DNA of 64,000 nt from an uncultured Oscillospiraceae bacterium (GTDB lineage Bacteria; Bacillota; Clostridia; Oscillospirales; Oscillospiraceae). Location: positions 186,001 through 250,000 of the forward strand of contig CANQNS010000001.1 of the NCBI GenBank assembly GCA_947625285.1, read 5' to 3'. The notes beneath the pieces are model-generated. The model was given only the letters and a program-made list of their open reading frames with translations, ran no database searches and was not told where the DNA came from. Below are positions 56,339-64,000 of the stretch, one piece after another. The position numbers were made by a program, and so were the translations under genes. How positions within the stretch are numbered: the first letter of the stretch is position 1; the number at the start of each line of letters is the position of its first letter.

Positions 56339-58074
56339 CCCATCGCGTATGCCTGCCGCTCCTCCTTGGGCGAAGCGGCGCCCTCAATGAAACCGTTCCT
56401 GTCGTTGAGCCGTACGACACAGACCTCCCCGCTGCTATAGGGCTCGAGGGGGACCATCTTGTGGCCCCGGCGGATCAGATCGTTGACGACCGCCGGTGAA
56501 AGCGGCTCGTAAAACACGTACCCGGGCATCGCTTCATGCGGATAAAAGGAATCCCGGAAGTGACATGTATATACCGTGGCCGCGTCCACCGCATCCTGCA
56601 GGTACATATCAAACTCCGCTATATTCAGAAATGTCTGCAGGCTCCACTGGTCCTGATTGTCGCCTCCGGGCGTCCCGAAGGCCATGTACGGCTTTCCGTT
56701 TTTCAGGGCCAGCGTGGGCGTGAGCGTGGTCCGCGGCCGCTTTCCGGGCTGGAGGCTGTTGGGGGAATGCTCGTCCATATAGAACATCTGTCCCCGTGTG
56801 GTAAGCTGCAGCCCGACCCCCGGCACCCGGGCGCTGGAGCGGATCCATCCGCCGCTGGGCGTTGCCGACATCATAAAGCCTTCGGCGTCGACGGCATCCA
56901 GATGGGTCGTATCTGTTTTGTCCCGCTCGCCGCAGGCGTCGAACAGATCGTCCTGCCACATGACCCGGTTGTTGGCCGTGTCCGCGGATATCTCCCTGCG
57001 TCGTTCCTGTGCATATTCGGCGGACAGAAGACGGTCAAAGGGCACGTGCACGAACCGGGTGTCTCCATAGTAGCGGTTCCGGTCGTTATAGGCGATCTTG
57101 GAGCACTCGATGAGCGTATGGAGATAGGCGGCGGAGTTGTGTCCCATCTCCTTAAGCGGGAATGTCCGCAGCAGCCGCAGATTCTGAAGCAGGACCGCCC
57201 CCTGGGACCAGGGGCCGCATTTATAGACCGTATACGCGCCGTAGGGCACGCACAGCGGCTCCTCCACGGCCGTCTGATACGCGGCAAGATCCTCCATCGT
57301 GAGAAGGCTGGTGTGTATGCCAGTGGAGTCCTCCACGGGAAAGGACCGTACATGGTCCACGATCTCCCGGGCGATATCGCCTCGGTAAAACCGCTCGACC
57401 GCCCTGTCTATCCCGTCCTCGCGGTCCTGTCCGCCGCCGGCGGCCTCGGCCAGACGCAAAAATGTGCGTCCAAGATCCTTTTGGATGACCGGCGTGCCGC
57501 AGGGAGGGGCTTTCCCATCCCGCAGGAACACATTCCCGTTTTCCGGGAGCGTCTTGGTAAACAGGCCGTCCTCCGTGGTGCTGAGGAATTCACGCAGCCC
57601 CTCGTACATCGGGAAACCATCCAGGCAGAGCTCGATCGCCGGCTCCAGGACCTTTTCCAGCGGGAGCGTTCCAAAGTACTTGAGCGCTGTGCAAAACGCG
57701 CCCACCTGCGCCGGTACCAGCGCGCCCAGATAGCCGAAGCCCGGGATCGCCGGTATGCCCTGCTCGCGCAGGTATCGGATGCTCAAAGCGGCCGGCGCCA
57801 CCCCTACGCCGCTGATGGCAAAGACCTTACGGCGCTTGGGAGAATAGATCAGGATAGGGCATTCTCCGCCGATCCCGTTTTTGTGCGGCCTGACCACCGC
57901 GAGGGCAAACGCCGCGGCAACGCCGGCGTCCACCGCGTTCCCGCCCGCCGCAAACATCTTCATGCCTGCGGCAGTAGCGGCCTGGTGCCCGGAGGCGACC
58001 ACCCCGTGTTTGCCCGATACCATCGGCCGGGAATGGAACGCCGGCCAGATATATGTGTTCAGTGTGATAGGCAT
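56332..58074 (-). CDS. gamma-glutamyltransferase family protein 1
   Basis: GVVASGHQAATAAGMKMFAAGGNAVDAGVAAAFAL...DTTHLDAVDAEGFMMSATPSGGW. Confidence 0.92.
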   Translation of the reverse strand: MPITLNTYIWPAFHSRPMVSGKHGVVASGHQAATAAGMKMFAAGGNAVDAGVAAAFALAVVRPHKNGIGGECPILIYSPKRRKVFAISGVGVAPAALSIRYLREQGIPAIPGFGYLGALVPAQVGAFCTALKYFGTLPLEKVLEPAIELCLDGFPMYEGLREFLSTTEDGLFTKTLPENGNVFLRDGKAPPCGTPVIQKDLGRTFLRLAEAAGGGQDREDGIDRAVERFYRGDIAREIVDHVRSFPVEDSTGIHTSLLTMEDLAAYQTAVEEPLCVPYGAYTVYKCGPWSQGAVLLQNLRLLRTFPLKEMGHNSAAYLHTLIECSKIAYNDRNRYYGDTRFVHVPFDRLLSAEYAQERRREISADTANNRVMWQDDLFDACGERDKTDTTHLDAVDAEGFMMSATPSGGWIRSSARVPGVGLQLTTRGQMFYMDEHSPNSLQPGKRPRTTLTPTLALKNGKPYMAFGTPGGDNQDQWSLQTFLNIAEFDMYLQDAVDAATVYTCHFRDSFYPHEAMPGYVFYEPLSPAVVNDLIRRGHKMVPLEPYSSGEVCVVRLNDRNGFIEGAASPKEERQAYAMGW

Positions 58075-58101
58075 CGCCCGATCCCCCTCTCTGTACGCTC
58101 C

Positions 58102-59757
58102 TCAATATGCGGCGGCGGCGCCATCGGCCCGGGGCTCTGTAGCGCCCATATAGCTGCCATGGCCTGTGCGGAAAATGATCTGTCCGCGGCCAAATTTCTC
58201 ATGTGCGTCGCTGACGGTGATCTCATGGCCCATATGAGCCAGCTCGTCCAGCAGCTGACGGTCATACGCCGGTTCCACCCAAAAACGCTTATCCTTTTCC
58301 CACTGCCAGCGGGGCACATCCAGCGTCTGCTGGATATCCAGTCCGAAATCGAACATATTCATCACCATCTGGACATGCCCCTGCGGCTGCATAAAGCCCC
58401 CCATCATGCCGAAGGGACCCAGAGGCTCGTCCCCCTGTGTGATAAAGCCGGGGATGATCGTGTGGTACGGCCTTTTCCCGCCTGCCAGGCAGTTATAGTG
58501 GCCCTCCTCCAGAGTGAAACAGGCGCCGCGGTTCTGCATGGCGATCCCCAGCCCCGGCACGACGATCCCTGAGCCGAACCCGGAATAATTGCTTTGGATA
58601 TAGGAGACCATATTCCCGTCCCGGTCAGCGGAGCAGAGATAGACCGTATTGCTGCCTCCGTCGGGGGACAGGACGGGAACGCCGGCGGCATCCCCGATCT
58701 GCCGGCGGCGTTTTGCCGCGTGTTCCTCAGACAGCAGTTCCTCCACCGGGATCGGCTTGCAGTCCGGATCGGCCACATAGCGTGCCGCGTCGGCAAAGGC
58801 GAGCTTCATAGCCTCCCACTGCAGGTGGAGCGTCCGGGCGGCGTCCCTGTCGCGGAAAGAATACGGCTTCAGGATGTTCAGCGCTATGAGGGCGGCGATC
58901 CCCTGGCCGTTGGGGGGCAGCTCCCAGATGTCTCTGCCGCGGTAGCGGGTCGAGATGGGCCGGACCCACTCGGGCTGAAAGGCCGCCAGGTCATCCTCGC
59001 GGAGATACCCGCCGAGCTTCCGAAAATGGTCGGCTATCCGTGACGCCAGCTCGCCCCGGTAGAAATCCTCGCTGTTTGTCCTGGCGATCTGCTCCAGCGT
59101 CCGCGCATGGTCCGGCAGACGGAAGATCTCTCCCGCCGCGGGGGTCCGTCCGTCCCGCGTGAACACCCGGAACCATTCCTCAATTCCCGGCTCGCTGCGG
59201 ATCTTCGCATATTTGGCGGCTGCCGCTCCCCACAGCTTGGATACGACGGGCGATACCGGGAAGCCCCCGTCCGCATAAGCGATGGCACCCTGCAGCAAGC
59301 GCTGCAGAGGCCGCGACCCGAACCGGCTCTGCAGGGCGGCCCACATGCCGGGAATGCCGGGGACCGTAACAGGAAGCGCGCCGAACTCTGGCATGGCGGT
59401 ATATCCCTGGGCGCAGACCGTCCGCCTGTCCAGCAGGCGCGGGCTGCGTCCGGAGGCGTTGATCCCATAGAGCTTGCCCTTGTACCAAATGATAGCAAAG
59501 GCGTCGCCGCCCAGACCGTTGGAGCAGGGCTCCACCACCGTCAGCGCGGCAGCTGTGGCTATGGCGGCATCGACGGCGTTTCCCCCTTCGCGCAGGACGG
59601 CGAGGCCCGCCTGCGCTGCCAGAGACTGTGATGTGGCGACCATGCCGGAGGCTCCATAGACGATGCTGCGTCTGGATAGAAACTTCACGGGCCGATTCTC
59701 CTCCCATCCTGGATTGTTCAAATTATACAGGAGAACTTCCCGGGCTAAAATGTGCAT
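58102..59757 (-). CDS. gamma-glutamyltransferase family protein 2 (YwrD-like)
   Basis: GMVATSQSLAAQAGLAVLREGGNAVDAAIATAAALTVVEP...GGSNTVYLCSADRDGNMVSYIQSNYSGFGSG; true start uncertain. Confidence 0.92.
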   Translation of the reverse strand: MHILAREVLLYNLNNPGWEENRPVKFLSRRSIVYGASGMVATSQSLAAQAGLAVLREGGNAVDAAIATAAALTVVEPCSNGLGGDAFAIIWYKGKLYGINASGRSPRLLDRRTVCAQGYTAMPEFGALPVTVPGIPGMWAALQSRFGSRPLQRLLQGAIAYADGGFPVSPVVSKLWGAAAAKYAKIRSEPGIEEWFRVFTRDGRTPAAGEIFRLPDHARTLEQIARTNSEDFYRGELASRIADHFRKLGGYLREDDLAAFQPEWVRPISTRYRGRDIWELPPNGQGIAALIALNILKPYSFRDRDAARTLHLQWEAMKLAFADAARYVADPDCKPIPVEELLSEEHAAKRRRQIGDAAGVPVLSPDGGSNTVYLCSADRDGNMVSYIQSNYSGFGSGIVVPGLGIAMQNRGACFTLEEGHYNCLAGGKRPYHTIIPGFITQGDEPLGPFGMMGGFMQPQGHVQMVMNMFDFGLDIQQTLDVPRWQWEKDKRFWVEPAYDRQLLDELAHMGHEITVSDAHEKFGRGQIIFRTGHGSYMGATEPRADGAAAAY

Positions 59758-59888
59758 AATTGACCTCTATAATGTCTTAAATTGACCAACTTAGCCAAAT
59801 CTATTGCGGGTTTTGAAGGCGCTGTGGTATATTGCATACAAACTGTTAGGCGCTGATAGTGATAGGGTGTATTTATTTGATGCCGCTG

Positions 59889-60800
59889 TATGGGGAACTA
59901 GATATGTTTGACAAAAAAACCGAATATGTATCCAATTCCTATCGAAACGTACAGATCCACTATGTGAGCTATGAGTATTACAGCTCTCTCAATCTTCTTC
60001 CGTCCCATATGCACCCTTTTCCCACCATCATGATCGTCGACAAGCTGGTCGGTACATGCGAGTACAGGATCGGGAAAAGCAGCCTTTTTGTCCAGCCGGG
60101 AGACATCCTGCTCATCAATCCGGGCGTATACCATCAGAAGCTCCTGGGGGTGGGTTCGGAGATCCACGAGGTCCATCTGGCCTTTGAGGAACTGCAATTT
60201 GAGGGGCTTCCCTCCAATCACGTCGTTGCCAACGGGGATTTTCGGATCGGCAAGGTCTGCAGCGGCGAGAGCCAGCTGTACCAGCTGGCTGTGAACGCGC
60301 TGAACTGTGAAGCGGATCTGGAGGGGCGGTACGGCGACCTGGTCGCGTGCGCGCTCTTTTATCAGTTTCTGGCGGTGGTCCTGCGGAGCGTGTCGGAGGA
60401 ATTGACGCCAAATGAGCAGGAAACACGTATGCTCGCGTACTGCAGCGGCAACCATGACACGGTCGTCCGCTCGCTGCGGGAGTTCCTGATCGAGAACTAT
60501 ACCAGCAACGTCACAGTGTCAGTAGTGGCCCGGCGGATGTATCTGAGCGCGGAATATCTCAGCCGCCTTTTTAAAGCGGAGGTAGGAAAGAGCCCCTATA
60601 CCTTTTTGATCGAACTTCGCATCAATAAGGCCAAAGAGCTCTTGGAGAACACGTCCATGCCCATACACGCCATTGCCCTCCGGGTAGGATACAGCGACGC
60701 CTATCACTTCAGCAAACAGTTCAAAAAGGCCACATCCATGTCTCCCAGTGAGTATCGGAAAACGGTCAATCAAGCAAAGGAGCCGGACAAAGAGCCATGA
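59889..60800 (+). CDS. AraC-family transcriptional regulator
   Basis: two HTHs: VVARRMYLSAEYLSRLFKAEVGKSPYTFLIELRINKAKELL / IALRVGYSDAYHFSKQFKKATSMSPSEYRK; exact start uncertain (ORF opens 59859). Confidence 0.92.
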   Translation, partial: YGELDMFDKKTEYVSNSYRNVQIHYVSYEYYSSLNLLPSHMHPFPTIMIVDKLVGTCEYRIGKSSLFVQPGDILLINPGVYHQKLLGVGSEIHEVHLAFEELQFEGLPSNHVVANGDFRIGKVCSGESQLYQLAVNALNCEADLEGRYGDLVACALFYQFLAVVLRSVSEELTPNEQETRMLAYCSGNHDTVVRSLREFLIENYTSNVTVSVVARRMYLSAEYLSRLFKAEVGKSPYTFLIELRINKAKELLENTSMPIHAIALRVGYSDAYHFSKQFKKATSMSPSEYRKTVNQAKEPDKEP

Positions 60801-61342
60801 AACAGTTGTTCACGATCTACTGCGTCTTTATGAAGATCGGAGCCTTCACGTTTGGGGGCGGCTATGCGATGCTGCCGCTGCTGCAAAAGGAAGTCGTGGA
60901 AAAACACGGGTGGGCCACCAGCGAGGAGCTGCTGGACTATTACGCGATCGGGCAGTGCATCCCCGGCATCATCGCTACCAACACGGCGACCTTCATCGGC
61001 CACAAGCAGAAGGGCGTGCCGGGAGCCGCCGCAGCGACGCTTGGGATGATCACGCCGTCCTATATCATCATCTCCATTATCGCGGCGTTCATACAGAACT
61101 TTGCCGAGCTGCCGGTCGTTCAGCACGCGTTCGCGGGGATCCGGATCGCGGTCTGCGTCCTGATCCTTTCTGCCGTTATCCAGATGGGCAAAAAGAACAT
61201 CAAAACGATCCCCTGTTTTCTGATCGCTGTAGCGGTATTTGTTCTGCTGCTTCTGTTTTCGCCGTCGCCGGTGTGGATCATACTCGGGGTATCGCTGATC
61301 GGTCTGATATGGCCGAAGTATAAGAAGGACGAAAACGGCTGA
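60797..61342 (+). CDS. chrA: chromate transporter subunit
   Basis: FMKIGAFTFGGGYAMLPLLQKEVVEKHGW...YAIGQCIPGIIATNTATFIGHK. Confidence 0.92.
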   Translation: MKQLFTIYCVFMKIGAFTFGGGYAMLPLLQKEVVEKHGWATSEELLDYYAIGQCIPGIIATNTATFIGHKQKGVPGAAAATLGMITPSYIIISIIAAFIQNFAELPVVQHAFAGIRIAVCVLILSAVIQMGKKNIKTIPCFLIAVAVFVLLLLFSPSPVWIILGVSLIGLIWPKYKKDENG

Positions 61343-61396
61343 GGCGGGCAAAATGATCCTGCGCGCCGGATAAAGGCGGCGGAAAGGTGGTTATCA

Positions 61397-61948
61397 ATGA
61401 TATATTGGGAGCTGTTTTACGAGTTTTTCATCACCGGGCTTTTCTCGATTGGCGGAGGCCTCGCGGCGCTGCCGTTCCTCTACAAGATCGCGGAGAGGCA
61501 TGACTGGTTCTCCGCCGCGTTTCTGCCGAATATGGTCGCAGTCTCGGAGTCAACGCCGGGGCCGATCGGCATCAACATGGCCACATACGCGGGATTCCAC
61601 GCAGCCGGCCTGCCGGGAGCGCTGATAGCCACCATCTCGCTGGCGCTGCCTTCTTTTTTGATCATCATTTTCATATCCGGGCTCCTTGGTCGTGTCAAAG
61701 AGCACCACATCACAAGATCTGTGCTGTATGTGCTGCGTCCCGCGGTCACCGGACTGATCGCCGTATCCGCCTGGGAGGTCATCAGCATCACTCTGCTGCG
61801 GCTTCCCGCCGCGTCGTTCACATCCATGTTCCAGTGGACATCCATCGCTGTTTTCTGCGTCGTTTGGGTCCTGTATCACAAATTGAAAGCGCACCCCATT
61901 TTTTACATCATCGGGTGCGCTGTCGTAGGCGTGTGCTTGAAATTATAG
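61397..61948 (+). CDS. chrA: chromate transporter subunit
   Basis: FFITGLFSIGGGLAALPFLYKIAERHDWF...VAVSESTPGPIGINMATYAGFH. Confidence 0.92.
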   Translation: MIYWELFYEFFITGLFSIGGGLAALPFLYKIAERHDWFSAAFLPNMVAVSESTPGPIGINMATYAGFHAAGLPGALIATISLALPSFLIIIFISGLLGRVKEHHITRSVLYVLRPAVTGLIAVSAWEVISITLLRLPAASFTSMFQWTSIAVFCVVWVLYHKLKAHPIFYIIGCAVVGVCLKL

Positions 61949-61960
61949 TGAGGCTGTGTC

Positions 61961-62605
61961 ATGAAGCATAATGGTGGCTTTTCCAGTTTTCTGGAACATT
62001 CCGGCCAGATCATCATTCTGAGCGTCCTGTGGACCGTGAGCTGTCTGCCGGTCATCACGCTGGGAGCGGCTTCCGCCGCCTTATATCACGCTGTGGTGAA
62101 ATCCGTGCGCTGCGAAAGGAGCAGTCCGTTCAAGGTATATGCAAAAGCTCTCAGGACCGATCTGGCACAGGGGGCGGTCCTGACCCTGATCCTGGTCGTC
62201 TATGCGGTGCTGGCGGTCAACGCGCTGTATTTTTCCCGTGTTTATCCCGGCGTCCCCACGATCCTGCGCGCAATCGTTTCATTGGTGGGAGGAGCATCGC
62301 TCTTTTTGATCCTTTTGGCGGCTCCGTACGCGCATATTTTCCTGTCCAGGTTCCGGATGTCAGCGCTGCAGTGCCTGAAAGCCTCGCTGTATTGCGCGGC
62401 AGGCAACGTCAAGTGTACCGCACTGATGCTTCTGACCTCGGCCGTCGGCGGGCTGCTGCTCTACCTGATACCGCTCTTTTTTGTATGGATCCCCGGCACG
62501 GTCTGCTACATCCATTCATTTCTGTTTGAACCGTTGTTTAAAAAATATCTCTCCCAGCTCCCGGACGGTTCCGGCCCGGACGACCCCTGGTACATGGAGC
62601 TATAG
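61961..62605 (+). CDS. DUF624/YesL-family membrane protein
   Basis: LSVLWTVSCLPVITLGAASAALYHAVVKSVR. Confidence 0.85.
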   Translation: MKHNGGFSSFLEHSGQIIILSVLWTVSCLPVITLGAASAALYHAVVKSVRCERSSPFKVYAKALRTDLAQGAVLTLILVVYAVLAVNALYFSRVYPGVPTILRAIVSLVGGASLFLILLAAPYAHIFLSRFRMSALQCLKASLYCAAGNVKCTALMLLTSAVGGLLLYLIPLFFVWIPGTVCYIHSFLFEPLFKKYLSQLPDGSGPDDPWYMEL

Positions 62606-62622
62606 CCCTGCGGCGGTCTGTT

Positions 62623-64000
62623 TTACGGCGTACAGCGCAAGCGCCGGCATGGATATGCCCTTTGTGCGGACTCTTCATTTGATGCGGCTTCCAGCTCTAT
62701 GATCCTTTGATGAGTGAGGAGCATAGGATCTGCATCATAGCTGGGTGTTGATTTCCGTGCTTTTTTCTTCGAGCCCCGCAGCTTCGATGTTGCCCGCTTG
62801 ACCACGCCATTCCTAAAGTGCGTGACCTCATACGGCTCAAACCAAAACACAGATCCGAACCCATCCCCTACGGGGTATGAGTTCGGATCTGTTCTACCGG
62901 GGTCTCCAAAGGGCATGCCTGCCCTTTGGGGAGAAGGAAGAATGGCCTCGACCGATGTCTGGCGCCTTGCTCGCAAGGGGCTGGAATCTTCGGGGCCATT
63001 CCGACGTGATGGTGCACCACGGCAATCCAAATCCGAACCCGCGGCCTGTTCCTCCAGGGCCGCCTTCATTTCATCAAAGGTGACGGTCTTTGTCCCGTCC
63101 TTGTAGTTGATGTGGAGCGTCAGCTTGTCATCGAATAGGTACACCGAGTTGACGAACGTATCTATAAGCTGCTGACGATGCTCCTTTTTCCGCATGTCCA
63201 ACTTGCGGAACCGCTCCAGCCACATGGTCACGAACTCCGCCGTCAGTTTCGGCTTCGCCAGTTTCTCGTTGGCGATTTTAATCTCCAGGTCCTCTTTCGT
63301 GGCCTCCAGTTCCTCCAGGCGGCTCTTGGTAGATGGCGTCAGGATGCCCTGCTGGATGGCGTTGAGCAGATTGTTGATGCCGGTCTCTGCCTCTTTCAAC
63401 TGCTGTTCATACAGCGGTAGTAGGGTGTTCTCTTGCTCCTGTAAGTCCATCACCGTGGAAACGATGGCCTGGATTACCTTGTCGTCCCGTATCTCCTTCA
63501 TCGTCTCGTGGATGACGAAATCCTCGATGAACGCTTTGTTGACCGGCTTCTTGTGACAGTCCCCACGCTTCTTTTTCACCGTGGCGCACTTGTAGTAATG
63601 GTGGACCTTTCCCGTGTGGCTGGTGCCGCTCTCGCCACACATATAGCTGCCGCAGTAGCCGCAGAACAGCTTTGTGGTCAGCAGATAATCGTCTTCAGCC
63701 TTATGCCGGGCTGGGGCCTTTTTGTTCTTTGCCAGCTTTTCCTGAACTCTCTCAAACAAATCTTTGGGCACGATGGCCGGGATGCCGTCGGGGATGACCG
63801 TATCACGATAGCGGAACTCTCCCATATACCGGCGATTGTTCAGCAGATGCTGGATGCTATTATAGGAAAACGGCTGCCCGCGGGTATTCTTCACGCCTTT
63901 CTCGTTCAGCCAACTGCAGATCTGCGTCATGGTGTACCCGGCGTCGTATTTCTTGAACGCCTCCAGCACATACGGTGCCGTCAGCGGGTCGATTTGAAAG
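62623..64000 (-). CDS. large serine recombinase, N-terminus outside the window
   Basis: recombinase domain YVLEAFKKYDAGYTMTQICSWLNEKGVKNTRGQPFSYNSIQHLLNNRRYMGEF; Zn ribbon LFCGYCGSYMCGESG...HYYKCATVKKKRGDC; coiled coil; 3' part altered by hairpin array 4. Confidence 0.93.
   Translation of the reverse strand, partial: FQIDPLTAPYVLEAFKKYDAGYTMTQICSWLNEKGVKNTRGQPFSYNSIQHLLNNRRYMGEFRYRDTVIPDGIPAIVPKDLFERVQEKLAKNKKAPARHKAEDDYLLTTKLFCGYCGSYMCGESGTSHTGKVHHYYKCATVKKKRGDCHKKPVNKAFIEDFVIHETMKEIRDDKVIQAIVSTVMDLQEQENTLLPLYEQQLKEAETGINNLLNAIQQGILTPSTKSRLEELEATKEDLEIKIANEKLAKPKLTAEFVTMWLERFRKLDMRKKEHRQQLIDTFVNSVYLFDDKLTLHINYKDGTKTVTFDEMKAALEEQAAGSDLDCRGAPSRRNGPEDSSPLRARRQTSVEAILPSPQRAGMPFGDPGRTDPNSYPVGDGFGSVFWFEPYEVTHFRNGVVKRATSKLRGSKKKARKSTPSYDADPMLLTHQRIIELEAASNEESAQRAYPCRRLRCTP
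62853..63040. repeat. hairpin array 4, ~178-bp insertion between 10-nt direct repeats ATCCGAACCC
   Basis: direct repeats 62853-62862 and 63031-63040; hairpins AGATCCGAAC..GTTCGGATCT, CCAAAGGGCA-TGCC-TGCCCTTTGG, GAATGGCC..GGCCATTC, CCTTG-CTCG-CAAGG; single continuous CAGATCCGAACCCGCGGCC in the paralogous 49.9 kb fragment. Confidence 0.9.

Overview
GC-rich Firmicutes (Oscillospiraceae/Clostridia-like) chromosomal window. Main contents: (i) housekeeping and envelope genes (proS, PpiC-type foldase, ECF sigma/DUF4179 pair, PPTase, phosphoketolase, prmA, feoAAB operon, M23 hydrolase, CarD, tRNA-Tyr and tRNA-Thr); (ii) an intact ~14.4 kb siphovirus-type terminase-capsid-tail-holin-endolysin block between proS and a foldase gene, with no integrase, repressor or replication genes, so a gene-transfer-agent-like or domesticated/defective prophage candidate; (iii) a 6-gene surface glycan/NDP-sugar cassette; (iv) a ~12.5 kb sugar ABC / BadF kinase / NagB / two gamma-glutamyltransferase cluster lying between a decayed recombinase 3' fragment and a large serine recombinase. 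The most unusual signal is a set of four short (~100-190 bp) hairpin-array segments made of consecutive, mutually unrelated perfect inverted repeats with mostly 2-7 nt loops. They lie at gene ends or junctions. One is delimited by comparison with a paralogous empty site and is flanked by a 10-nt direct repeat. Also noted: a TTAG-N6-CTAA operator shared by the feo operon and an HMA gene, operator palindromes over GntR and PadR promoters, a candidate attenuator leader upstream of a TM1266/ABC operon, and an apparently catalytically dead glutamate dehydrogenase paralog. All family calls are from reading translated motifs; no database search was possible.
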